DNA of 36,339 nucleotides. Source: Bifidobacteriaceae bacterium (lineage in GTDB: Bacteria; Actinomycetota; Actinomycetes; Actinomycetales; WQXJ01). Positions 24,515-35,800 of the stretch are shown one piece after another. The notes under the pieces were generated by a model. It did not search any database. It was not told where the DNA came from and saw only the letters and a list, made by a program, of their open reading frames with translations. Position 1 is the first letter of the stretch; each line of letters starts with the position of its first letter. Where the stretch lies: contig JAISBQ010000253.1 in the NCBI GenBank assembly GCA_031266115.1, positions 1 to 36,339 of the forward strand. The letters are read 5' to 3'. The position numbers and the translations under genes are program-made.

Positions 24515-25843
24515 CTAGTCGGCCAGCGCGGCGTTCGCTTTCTCCTGGGCGTCCCGCAATCCGGCGTCAACCTCGGTGTCACCCAAGAACATCGACTTGA
24601 AGATCGGCGTATATTCGGCCTCCGCCTCTTGCGCGTGAGTCGAGGTGAGAACGGGCAAGGTGAAGGTCTCACCGGCAAAGAACGGGGAGATGTCCACCCC
24701 TTGCGCATCCCAGAACGCGGTGTAGGCGCCGCGCGCGTCGAGAACGGCTGGAACCGCCGATCCGCTGGCGCCGATGGCGGTTGACCCGTCCTGCGAGCCG
24801 AGCCACCGCAAGACCTCGAGTGTCGCCTCCTTGTTGTTGGTGGCAGCGTTGCCGGCGGCGATGATGCCGTTGGTGACCGTCCGAGCGCCGGCTGGTCCGG
24901 CGGGAACCGGAGCCACACCCCACGTGAATTGGGCGCCATCGACAACCTCTTTGAGGTTGTACAGGCCGGTTTCGAACAAGGCGAGGTTCCCCTGAAGGAA
25001 CTGCTCTTTCGAGAAATTGCCGTTTTCGTTGGTGTCCGCCGCCGATGGCGCAACATGGTGCCGTGTGACAAGGTCAACCGCGTAGTGAATCGCCTCGGCC
25101 GAGGCGTCGGAAGCGAACTCGAAGCCGTCTTCCGTGCGCCACGTCCCGCCATTCGAGCCGACATAGTTGAAGATGATGGCGTCTTGATCGAAGGCGGCGT
25201 TGTAGCCATACTGCGCGAGTGCCGACCCGTCGAACTCGGGATCGTCACCGCGGCGGCCCGCGGTATCGACGGTCAGCGCCTTGGCCACATCCACAAAGGT
25301 GTCGGCGCTCTCGGTGGGGCTCCACGCAAGACCCTCAAGATCGCTGTCGTTGAGGCCGGCATCGGCGAGAAGGTCGGCGTTGTACAGGAGCGCCTTGCCG
25401 CCATCGGCCAGTTGCGGAACACCCCAGAGCTTGCCGTCGCGCGTGTACTGGGCGACCACGGCCGGATCCCAGCCGTCTGCGGCACCATCTCCCAACTCGG
25501 CGCCGACGTCAATGAGGTTGTCATTGTCCGCATAGGTGGTGAAGAAGGTGTTGAGCCAGAAGATGTCGGCGGCGGTGCCACCGGCCACATCGGTAACCAG
25601 GTTGTCCCAGTATGTCGCCCACGGATCGACCACGACTTCGACGGTGATGTCGGGATGGGCTTCGGTGAACTGGGCGAACGAGTCCTCATAGGCGGCGGCA
25701 ACCGCCTCATCCCACAGCTTCACGGTGACCACGGCGTCGTCGCTCGACCCACCACCGAGCTTCGGAGCGATGATCGCAGCCGCTCCACCAAGAACAATCG
25801 CCGCGGCGACAACCGTTGCGACAACCTGTGACCTCTTTGCCAT
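24515..25843 (-). CDS. Extracellular sugar-binding protein of an ABC importer (family 1), cysteine-free
   Basis: 442 residues. A basic N-terminus (MAKRSQ) and a hydrophobic stretch (about residues 7-27) form a signal or anchor. The mature part is a family 1 solute-binding protein: VTVKLWDEAVAAAYEDSFAQ, HPDITVEVVVDPW, GTAADIFWLNTFFTTYADN, and FLQGNLALFETGLYNLKEV near residue 275. GAGGGAG lies 4 nt before ATG 25843. Odd: there is no cysteine at all, so no lipobox; most Gram-positive binding proteins of this type are lipoproteins. It could stay membrane-anchored by an uncleaved segment, or be cut by signal peptidase I and released. First gene of the importer operon; upstream, two direct copies of ACAGCACCG (25916, 25932) might be a control site. 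Confidence 0.92.
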   Translation of the reverse strand: MAKRSQVVATVVAAAIVLGGAAAIIAPKLGGGSSDDAVVTVKLWDEAVAAAYEDSFAQFTEAHPDITVEVVVDPWATYWDNLVTDVAGGTAADIFWLNTFFTTYADNDNLIDVGAELGDGAADGWDPAVVAQYTRDGKLWGVPQLADGGKALLYNADLLADAGLNDSDLEGLAWSPTESADTFVDVAKALTVDTAGRRGDDPEFDGSALAQYGYNAAFDQDAIIFNYVGSNGGTWRTEDGFEFASDASAEAIHYAVDLVTRHHVAPSAADTNENGNFSKEQFLQGNLALFETGLYNLKEVVDGAQFTWGVAPVPAGPAGARTVTNGIIAAGNAATNNKEATLEVLRWLGSQDGSTAIGASGSAVPAVLDARGAYTAFWDAQGVDISPFFAGETFTLPVLTSTHAQEAEAEYTPIFKSMFLGDTEVDAGLRDAQEKANAALAD

Positions 25844-26195
25844 TGTGCTCCCTCGCTTCTGTTGTGTGACGTGGTGCCCCGACCGGACATCCTTGGCGGT
25901 CTACCGGCAGTAGTGACAGCACCGGGAGGCTACAGCACCGAGCGCCGAACGGGCGCGGCGCCCCAGCCGCATGAGACTCTGTCACGCTCGGGCCCTCAGC
26001 TATCGCGCCGCAGCCTCGGGCGTGGTGTCCAGACCCTGGTGTGAAGGCCCCTGACGAGCGGCAATGATACGCCACCGGTGTCGTGGCCAGCGCCGCGACA
26101 AGCCGCGTGCGCTCAAGGTCAGGTGTGGTCCGCGTTCCCCTCCGCATTCCCCTCGGGGGATGCGGGTTCCCGTTCAGGCGGGATGGGTATTCGGC
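25844..26195. other. Intergenic region upstream of the importer operon, 352 bp
   Basis: No gene is supported. It should carry the importer promoter. Visible structure: direct repeats ACAGCACCG at 25916-25924 and 25932-25940 (16-bp period), about 75-95 bp before the binding-protein start, and a strong hairpin at 26142-26165. No clear -35/-10 pair or LacI-type palindrome was found. Confidence 0.45.
26142..26165 (-). terminator. Hairpin terminator candidate after the second PIN toxin gene
   Basis: CCGCATTCCCC and GGGGGATGCGG pair at 10 of 11 positions with a TC loop, about 30 bp beyond the toxin stop in its direction of transcription. No T-run follows. Confidence 0.5.
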
Positions 26196-26585
26196 TCACC
26201 ACAGGCGCCGCAGCGTGGGCAGGGTGGCGAAGGCACGATCAGCACTCACTAGGGTCGCGTCCTCGATGATGGTCTGACTTGCGAGCATCCGATCAAACGG
26301 ATCGCGGTGCTCCCACGCCAACTGCCCGGCCCGGATGGCATGGCGCCCACGCACAGGCAACAGCACGGATCCGAGCGTTGCCAGGGCTGCGTCGAGATCA
26401 TCAAGCAGCGCAGCCGCCTCAGGCAATCGCCCCTGATGATGCTTGATGCTCATCTCCCACACGCTCGCCGCTGAGACCAGCAATTCGTTGGTCCGGTCAG
26501 CCAATGCCTCGTGGGCCCGCTCGGACAACCGGCCAGGATTCCACGCCATCCACACCAGCACATGTGTGTCCGCAAGCAGTCTCAC
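26196..26585 (-). CDS. PIN-domain toxin, second VapC-like protein
   Basis: 129 residues from GTG 26585. PIN acidic residues: RLLADTHVLVWMAW (Asp), AASVWEMSIKH (Glu), HRDPFDRMLASQTI (Asp), LVSADRAFATL (Asp). The LADTHVLVW start puts it in the subgroup usually paired with Phd-type antitoxins, unlike the CYVDTSALVKV subgroup at 21748. GTG 26585 overlaps the antitoxin stop by 4 nt (GTGA) and has GGAGG 4 nt upstream; the frame is open to a GTG at 26597. RNA target unknown. Confidence 0.9.
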   Translation of the reverse strand: MRLLADTHVLVWMAWNPGRLSERAHEALADRTNELLVSAASVWEMSIKHHQGRLPEAAALLDDLDAALATLGSVLLPVRGRHAIRAGQLAWEHRDPFDRMLASQTIIEDATLVSADRAFATLPTLRRLW

Positions 26586-26815
26586 GTCCCCTCCCACTCC
26601 CGTGCCTCGTCTTCGGTCATCGGGGCGAAGACCTCCAGTGGGATGTCGGCATGACCCAAGAAGCCCAACGCGCGGCGCGCCGGCGCCTCAATCGGTGTCA
26701 AACGGGCCACCGGCTTCCCGGCGCGCGCGACGACAACCTCGGCCCCGTTCTCGACCTCGGCAAGCAACCGCGACAGCGTGGTTTTCGCCTCTTGGACATT
26801 CACCTGAATCGTCAT
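26582..26815 (-). CDS. Phd/YefM-type antitoxin of the second toxin-antitoxin pair
   Basis: 77 residues. TIQVNVQEAKTTLSRLLAEV followed by ENGAEVVVARAGKPVARLTPI is a textbook Phd/YefM N-terminal fold; the C-terminal EVFAPMTEDEAREWEGT should bind the toxin. It overlaps the toxin gene by 4 nt. No Shine-Dalgarno precedes ATG 26815; a TAGACT hexamer 6 nt upstream suggests a leaderless mRNA. Confidence 0.92.
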   Translation of the reverse strand: MTIQVNVQEAKTTLSRLLAEVENGAEVVVARAGKPVARLTPIEAPARRALGFLGHADIPLEVFAPMTEDEAREWEGT

Positions 26816-26821
26816 CCGGTC

Positions 26822-26849
26822 AGTCTACTCGACCAGACCAACCAGACCA
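26822..26849 (-). promoter_or_regulatory. Leaderless promoter and direct-repeat operator of the second toxin-antitoxin pair
   Basis: On the minus strand, TAGACT (26822-26827) ends 6 nt before ATG 26815. Just upstream the 9-bp word TGGTCTGGT is repeated twice back to back (26831-26848 region), a likely site for antitoxin autoregulation. No clear -35 is visible. Confidence 0.45.
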
Positions 26850-26887
26850 CTCCCCTCGACCCGCGGCCCACAGGCCGTGCGGCCCGG

Positions 26888-29800
26888 CTACCTGACCGTG
26901 ACCCGCGTGGTGGTGGCTCTTGTGCCCGCGGCCTTGACGGTGACGGTGGCCTTACCCTTCGTCAGGGCGACGATCCGGCCTGTCTTGTCGACCCGCAGGA
27001 CTGAGGGATTGCTGGACTTGAAGGTGGGGGTGACGCCAGTGGCGGTTGTCGGCGTCAACCGCACAGCGATGCGGGCGGTCTCGCCTACCGTGAGCTTGCT
27101 CTTGCCTGCCGGGACGGCCGCGTGCAGCGCGATCAGCTTCTTGGCTCGCGGGACCACGGTGACCTTGATCGCCGCGGTCTTGCCGTTGCCGGACCGGACG
27201 GTGATCACGGCCTTGGCGGGACGCGTCACCTTCGCGGCCTTGACAATGCCACTCGCGGACACGGTGGCAACCTTCGGCCTGGAGGACACGAACGTCAGCT
27301 TGGCGTCGGTCGGACTGGCCAAGGCACCTCGACCGACTGCCACCACGGCCGGACGCAGAGTCTTGCCGGATTGGATGTAGACCCTGCTCCCGCTGGTGCG
27401 CAGCGCGCCCACCGCGCGCACAGCCTGGATGGCGACGCGCGCCCGGACGCCGGACCCGTCGGTAGCGATCGCCCGGACCACGACCCGGCCTTCGGCTCCA
27501 GTAAACGTCACGAACCCAGAAGCATCGACGCTGGCCGGTCCGGCGAGGATCGTCCAACTGACGCCGGTCACCGTCGCATTCGCGGGACTGACCTGTGCCG
27601 TCAGGCTCAAGCCGGCGCCGCCGCCGCGGGGAACCTCCCAGACGGTGGGCGCCCCGAGGATGGAGATGGCTGCAACAAGCTGGGAGGGCTGATCCTCCGG
27701 CACCAGGGCGTCCCCGGCGCCTTGCCGGTCCTCGTCGATTCTCCCGGGCAGGTCCGGTTCTGGGCGATTCTGGCGTCCCGGATCCTCATCGCCCGGCCGG
27801 TCCGTATCCTCGTCGCCCGGCCGGTCTGGGTCGTCACCGCCATCGGGTATGGCGATCCACTTGGCGTACACCGTCAACGGTGCGCTCACTCGCGTCTGAG
27901 CGAAGTCGAACAGCGTGGTCAAAGCGCTGTCCGCGAACCAGCCGGCGAACACGAACCCAGCATGGGTGGGATCGGCCGGCCGAGTGACCAAGGCGTTGAG
28001 GCTCGTGGCGACCTGGGTACTGTCACCGTTAGCGCCCAGGTCAAACGTCACCTGGACCGGATCGGCGCCATGCCACAGGGCACACAGGTCTCCGTCTTCA
28101 GTGAACCTCGCGTCGGGGGCGAGTGCTGGCGCACCTTGACCACCCGGGCACAGCGCCCAGCCGTCAAAGATGACCCCGACTCCGACCAGGATCGGCAACT
28201 CCACACGCCCGTTGTAGGCCGCGGTCATCGCTGCGCCAGGTGGCATCCCCGTGACCACCTCGCGGCCACCCGCGTCCAGTCGGAGCTGGACCGGCCCTCG
28301 GTCTTCCCACTGGGCGTACAGCGTCAGGGTTGCCCCAGTCGTCTCGATTCGCGTTGATGCCAGGTCGACGATGGCGCCCCCCGCCACCGCCGGCGACCAG
28401 CCGGCGAACGCGTGGGCGGTCGCGACGGGCTCGGTCACCAGATCGGTGTCGAGATACCCCGATAGCGGCACGGTCTGGGCGGCTGGCAGGCCCTCGGCGT
28501 CGTCGACCTGTCCCGCCGCGAATGCCACCTCGACCACCGTGAGGGCCTCGTCCCACTGCGCGGCGAGGACAACCGGCTCGGTCAGCCGGGTGAGCCCCGG
28601 CACGACCGGCCCGTCCGGGCCGAGCCAACCGGCGAATCGGTGACCCACCACGGTCGGGTCGGGGATGTCGGCGGGAAGGACCGCGTTGTAGGGCAGGGCT
28701 TCGATCGCGTCCGGCCAGGGCGAGCCCGGCGCGAACTCAGCTGGCTCACCGCCCACCGTGCCCGCAGCGAAGGTCACGGTGACCGGGTCGGCCGCTTCCC
28801 AACCGGCGTAGACGGTGGTCGGACCGGTGATCGCTCTGGGCTCCATGTCGCCAGCGAAGGCGAAAGGGATCTCAGCCTCGGCCTCGCGGTACCACCCGGT
28901 GAAGCGCCAGCCTTGGGCCGCGGGAACGGCTTCAGGCATCGCGGCGGGCGTGTCATAGACCACGTGGATGTCGCCTGGCCCTGTCCCTGTCACGGCCGTG
29001 GCGCCATCGGGCACGTTGGTGTCGAACACCACGAGCTGGGCGGGCATGGCCGTCCACCGTCCATAGAGCGTCATGGTGTCCGGCCCATTCGCCCGCAGCG
29101 CGGCCCGATCCTCGATCGGACCGTCCGGTGTCAGGCTCCATCCGTCGAACCGGTATCCAGGTGCACGGGGTTCGGCCGCCGCAGCTGAGTCCAGCGTGTC
29201 GTTGAGCGGGACCGACGCCGGCTCGGGCAGACCACTCGCACCGTCGATCCCAGCGTCGAACTCGACCTGGACGACGGCTGGCGCCGGGTCCCACTGGGCG
29301 GTCGCCGTGGTGTCCTGCCGCAGCCGCGTCACGCCTGGCGTCACGGGCCGCGCGCCGTCGGTCCAGCCGGTGAACCGGTGTCCGATGGCGGCGGGAACCG
29401 CGGTCAGACTCGGCAGCACCGCGTCATAACGGAGCGATGCGACGGCAGCTGGCATTGTGCCCGGCACCACGCGTGCGGCCTCGGCGCCTACCTCACCTGG
29501 TGCGAAAGTGACCGCGATCGCTGGCCGGGTCTCCCACGCGGCAAAGGCCGAGACCGCCGTGGTGTGACGGATCGCCGCCGGCATGCCAAAGAAGGCAAAG
29601 GCGGCTCCACCAGCCGGGGCGGTGTACCAGCCGGTAAACGCATGACCCTCCCATCCGGGCTCTGTTCCCACCGGGGCCGGTACATAGCTGTTGTACGGGA
29701 TGTGGACGATGGCGGGCACGGTGCCGTCGATCGCCTCGCCACCATCGGGGATATTCGCGAGGAAGGAGACGGGGATGCCTGCCATCTTCCGCCATCCGGC

Positions 29801-32800
29801 CTGCAGCGTGATGGGCTCGATGACCGGCGTGGAGTCGAAACTATAGGTCGGGCCGTCCGAAGCCTGGGTGTACCAGCCGGTAAAACGCCATCCTTCGGCG
29901 GCCGGGTCGACCTCGGGCCGCTCGGCGGTGCGGCCCCGCGGCACGATCTGCGCGGCCGGGTCGGCGCCCTGGAACACCGCATCCGGCCCGGTCAGACCCT
30001 CCGGGTCGAGCCTCAGGTCGAACGCGACCTGGCTGGTGGGCGCGTCACCCCACGCGGCATGGAGCGTGATGTTCTCATCGGAGCGCACCGGAGCGAGGAA
30101 ATCGAAGGGGTCGGCGTCCGGTCCTGGCGCTGGCGAGGTGTACCACCCCAAGAACTCCTTGAAGCCCGAAGACTCCACCGGTGTTGTCTGTGGTGGTAGA
30201 ACAGTTGTACCATAGATCACATGCGAATAGTCATGCGGCATCGTGCCATGAATGGTCGTATATCCGTTGGCATCAAAGTTGATGGTCACGGCCGGCTTGA
30301 CCGTCCACTGGGCGTAGACGGTGGCGCTGGCCACGACCGGCGCCGCGAAATCGACGGGGATCGCCGCGTCGGGAGAAGAACTCCATCCGGCAAACAGAGC
30401 GCCGGTCGCCTCGGGCGGTGGTGGCGCGGTCGTGGTCTCGCCTTCCAAGATGGTCTCGGCCACGGGGAAGGTGTCGCCTTGAACGGCCACCCCGAGGGGC
30501 GCGTTCGGGAGATACGTGAAGGTGAAGCGCTGCAACTCCGCCCAGTTCGCATACAGGGTCAACTCGCCGGCGCCCACCCGTGCCACGTCGAACTGGAACG
30601 GCTCGGTCCCGGCCGTGTCGGTGGACCAATACGTGAACCGGTAGCCCGCCAGCGTCGGGAGCTGGGCCGGGAGGGGCACCAGATCATGGATTTTCGCGTC
30701 GACGATGTCGGCGGGCAGGTTCGCGGCCGGCGTCACCACTGGCTCGTTGCCGACGAACCTCACGCGAACAGGGTCCAGCGCCCGCCACCGTGCGTGCAGC
30801 GTCACGGTCCCGGCCCCGGTGACACGCCATGTCGCGAAGTCGACGGGCGGGACGTCATCGTCGGAGCGGGCGTACCAGCCCAGGAACTCGAACCCGGCCG
30901 CACCCGGCGAACCGGGATCCGCCAGCCGTGCCGCATAGGCGACACCGCTGATGGGTCTCAGTGCGTCCGTATAGGGGGACACCGCACCCACGTCGAACGC
31001 CACCGTGACCGGAGCCATGGCCGTCCACGCACCGAAGGCGAACGTGTCCGCCGTGACCCGGTCATTGTCGAAGTCGAACGGCGTGGTCAGCTCGCTGGTG
31101 GTGTACCAGCCGTCGAACCGATATCCGGGCACTACCGGATCGGCCGGACGCGGCACCAGGTCGTGGTAGCGGACCGTGGCCGGTTCGGGGACGGTGCCAG
31201 GTTCCAGCGTCGTTCCGGCCGGCTTCTTGGCGTTGAAGCCGACTTGGAGATCATCCATGGGCTCCCATTGGGCATACACCACCTGAGGATCGACCGTCAG
31301 GCGGCTCACCCCGGGGGTGACCAGCGCGCCGCCTTGCCGGGCCGTGAACCAGCCCAGCCACCGGTAGCCGGGAGCGACCGGCACAGCCAGACCGGTCGGC
31401 AGGAGCGACGCGTAAGGCGCGGTCAGGCCCGGTGGGATGGTCCCAGCCACGGCGTTGGTGTCGGTCGGGGTGTTGGCGTCGAACGCGACCGAGACCTCCG
31501 CCATCGGCGTCCAGGTCGCCACGAGGGTGACATCCTCGGTCAGCCGGGTGGCGGCGAAGTCGAAGGGTTCGCCGTCCACCTTCCACCCGGCGAAGGCGAA
31601 GCCCAAGGCGACCGGCACCTGGGTGGGTTCGGCGACGTGGGCGTTGAAGTCGATGGCCACTGAGGGCGGCGGCATTGTCCCGGTGACCGTTGGGGCGACG
31701 CCTGGCGCGAACGTGACCGTCACGGGCTCGTGAGCCTGCCAGGCTGCGTACAGGGTCTGGTCCGCGCTCACCCGGGTGACCCCGGGAAGGAAGCGCTCGC
31801 CCTCGCCGCCGGGGGCCGTGAACCAGCCAGCGAAGGCCTGACCGGGCACAATCGGTTGGCGCAGCGACACGGGCAGCACCTCGTTGTAGGCGAGAGCCGC
31901 GATCGCCTCGGGCATAGTGCCATCCACCGCTCCCCCGGCAATCCCTGCCGAGAACTGCACCGCGAGGGGGCCGCGGGCCTGCCACTGGGCGTACAGGGTG
32001 GTCGCCTCACGCAGTCGGGTGATGCCGGGCTCCACCGCGTCCCCACCCGCCGATGCCGTGAACCAGCCGGTGAAGACGTAACCGACCGCGAGGGGAACCG
32101 ACAGGTCGGTGGGCATGAGTTGGTCGTAGTCGACCGTCAGCGGGCCCGTGGGGCAGGTCCCGGGAACCACCTGTCTCGACCCCGTCGCCTGGCACTCGAA
32201 ACCGATCTCGAAGTTGGGCTTGGCGTCCCACCGTGCGTAGAGAGTGAGGACTGTCTCATCCGCATCGGTGGACACACGGGTGGTTCCCGGGATGTACTGC
32301 TCGCCGCCATCCGCGGCCGAGTACCAGCCGGTGAACTGGTATCCGACCAGCACCGGGACTGGTAGGTCCCCGGGCAGCAGCGCGTTCAGGGCGAGGGGCA
32401 TGTCGGTGGGCACGGTGCCGGCCACCGGCGTTCCCTCCGGAGTGTTGGCATCGAACCGGACACTGACCGGGGCCGCGCCAGTCCAGGTCGGGACCAGGGT
32501 GATGTCGGTCCACACCCTGGTGACGCCGGGGGTGAAGGCCACCTCGGCATCGGCCTGGCGCCACCCGGCGAACCGGTGGCCGATGGCGGCCGGAGAGGCG
32601 AAGTTCGCCGGCAACGGCGCGGAATAGGCGAGTGCCGGGATGGCGGGCGGCATGGACCCCGGAACCAGCGGGGATTCGTCATCGGGCGCCACGGGTGAGA
32701 ACGAGACCGCGACCGTCCGCGAGGCCGGCTCCCATTGGGCGTGGAGGGTCAGGTTCCCGGTCACGTGAGTGGTTCCTGGCGTGTACCGGTTGCCGCCGGT

Positions 32801-35800
32801 GGGCGCGTCAAACCAGCCGGAGAACCGGTATCCCCCCGAGCCGTCCGCGGCGATGGCGACGGGGTCGCTGACACCGATCGCCGGCAGGACGGCGTCGTAG
32901 GCCAGATCGACGATTCTGGCGGGCATCTCGAAGGCTTCGGCACCCGGCGGGACGTTGGCGTCGAACTCCACGGTGGAGGGAGCGACGGCCTCCCACCCGG
33001 CGTAGACGTGGATGTCCGCACCCGGGTCGGGGATCCTCACGGTTCCTAGGGCTATCTGGTCTTCGCATGCGGTCTGGGAGGAGCAGGTGGTGTACCAACC
33101 GGTGAAGGCGAAGCCCTCGCGGGCTATCTGGGTCTCCGCCGCCGCCGTCAGGTCGGAGACCCGAAGGTCCTGGTTGTTGGCCGGCACCGAGCGGAGGGTA
33201 GGGTCGTCGGCCGCGTTGGCGTGGTAGACCACCCGATAGCGTTCGGGATCGGCCTGCCATTGGGCGTGGAGGGTCGTGGCAGCGGTCAGGCGGAAGGCGT
33301 CTGGACCTGAGAAGGACACGAGCTCGCCGAGGCCCGCCGAGTCGAAGTACCAGCCGATGAACCCGTAGCCGGGCCGGACAATCTGGCTGTCCGGGGGAAC
33401 CAGGGCCGCTGCGTAGGCCAGGCCCTGGTTGTTGGCCGGGACGCCCGCGGCACGGGCCTCGTCATCGTCGTTTGGGTCCCAGGTGACCGAGTACGTGGCC
33501 ACGATCCGCTCCCACTGGGCGTACAGGGTCACGACCACTATGTCGGCGTCGGTAGATACGCGTGTGGTTCCCGGGATGTACTCAGTGCCGCCTTCGGGGG
33601 CGGAATACCATCCGGTGAACCGATAGCCCACGAGGATCGGGGACTGGATTCCTGCCGGCAGTAGAGCGTTCAGTACCTGGGTGGTGGGGGTGTCGGGCAT
33701 GGTGCCGGGAACCACCTGAGTTCCCAGTCCCGACGGCTCGTTCGCGTCGAACTGGACTTGGACAAGGGCCGCCTCGGTCCACACGGGCTTCAGGACGATG
33801 TCGGCGTTGATGCGGGTCACACCAGGGATCACAGCGGTGTCCGGGTCCGCGGCGTCACACCAGCCCGCGAACCGGTGACCCTCCGCGACCGGGCTCGCCA
33901 GGTCCGCGGGGAGGACCGCGGAATACGCCAACGCCGGGATCGGTTCCGGCATGGTGTCTGGCACCAGCGGAGAGCTTGGACCTGGGGTCGGGTCTTCGAC
34001 AAAGGTCACCGCGACCGTCAGGGATTCCGCGCTCCACCGGGCATGCAGGGTGGTGTTCTGGGTGACGCGGGTAGTCCCGGGCGCATATTCCACGCCGGCG
34101 GTCGGGTCGGTGTACCAGCCGCCGAACTCATATCCGCCGCTCGCATCGGTAGCCAACGCGACGGGGGTGAGGGTCTCGGGCATGGTCGCGTCGTAGGCGA
34201 GACCGGCGATGGTTTGCGGCATGCCGGTCACCTCGGAATTGGCCGGGGTGTTCGGGGCGAACTCGATCTGGACCGGGTTCTCGACCACCCATTTCGCATA
34301 CACGTCGATGTCCGCGCCTGGATCGGGAATCCTCACGGTTCCTAGAGCCACCGGATCCGCACATTCGGTCTGCGACGTACAGGTTGCGTACCAGCCGTCA
34401 AACCGATATCCCTCGCGTGCGATCAAGGAGTCTGGTGCAGCGGTCAGCTCCGACACTTTCACGTCCTGGTTGTTGATCGGGGTATCCCTGACAGTGGAAT
34501 CCTCCCCAGCGTTCGCGTGATAGACCACCTCGTAAGAGCGCGCGTTCTCGGTCCACTTCGCATGCAAGGTCACGTTCTGGCCGGGAGAGGGAACCCGGTC
34601 TGTCGGGTCGAATTCTCCGGCGCACACGGTCTGTGACTCACACTCATACCACCAGCCGCGAAATTCGTATCCCACTCGCCCAATCGTTGACGATGCCGCG
34701 CCAATAGTGTCGGAGACACGCAAATCCTTGGTGATGGGGACGCCGAACACGTTCTCATCGTCCCCCGCGTTCGGATCAAACGTGACCGTGTAATTCGACC
34801 CGTCGAGTATCCAGCGCGCATGCACGGTGACATCCTGGCCAGGATCGGGAACCCGGTCGGTCGCATGGAACTCGCCTGTGCACTGGGACTCCGATCCGCA
34901 TGAATACCACCAGCCATCAAACACGAAGCCGGGACGCACCGGGGTCGAGTCTGGCTCCCCTATCGGCTCGGAGACCGCCAACGTCTTGCTTTCCGGCACT
35001 CCCACCACGTCCGGATCGCCCCCAGCATTGGGGTCAAAGGTCACGGTGTAAGGCGTCGAATCCTGAGTCCATGCCGCATGGAGAGTCGTGTTCCCTGATA
35101 TCCGGGTCTGGTCGGAGCCCGCGAACACCACACGGGTCCCAGTCCCGCCCTCGCCGGTCCACCAGCCGGTGAACTGGTAGCCCTGGCGGAGGATCTGGGT
35201 GTCCGGGGATGCTAGCGGGGCCGCATAGTACAGGTCCTGGTTGTTGGTCGGGATATTCACGGCCCGGGATGCGCTGTCGTCGTTGGGGTTCCAGGTGATC
35301 GAATAGGTGGTCGTGTCCACGGTCCAGTGCGCATAGACCGGGGAGGCGATAATGCGGGTTCCGGAAGGTCCGAACGTGACCTGGTTTCCACCATCAGTGG
35401 CCGTGTACCAGCCGGTGAACCGGTAGCCGGTCCCGGTGTAGGCGTCCACGAGCGGGTCTGGGGTGGGTGGGGTGAGGACCTGGGCGTTGTAGGGCAGATC
35501 ATCGATCTGGTCCGGGACCGTACCGTTGACCACCGTCCCATCACCGGCGGGTGGGTTCGGATCGAAAACCAGATCGATGGCAGGCATGGGGGTCCAGGTG
35601 GCGACCAGAGCGATAGTCCTGGCGTCCGTGGTCGTGAACTTGTCCATGGTCAACCGGTCCACCAGCGGATCGAACCGTGCACCATTGATGGTCTGATCCT
35701 GGGAGTTGATAGTCCATCCGTCAAACCGGTAGCCCTCCACGATCGGGCTGGTCGGGGTGATCCGGGTGTTATAGATCTGGTTGGTCAACGTCCCGGGCAC

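Noticed and set aside
26862..26886. GC-rich dyad just beyond the stop of the giant gene as a terminator
   Set aside because: The stem is interrupted (3 bp, a bulge, 4 bp) and lacks a T-run, and it is only a few bases from the next promoter; too weak to call.
26888..26960. Sortase LPxTG signal at the end of the giant protein
   Set aside because: The last residues (TTRVTVR) contain no LPxTG-like motif, hydrophobic span or basic tail.
27122..31663. Long plus-strand open frames opposite the giant gene
   Set aside because: Codon-position bias of the high-GC repeat gene creates antisense frames; none contains a recognisable domain.
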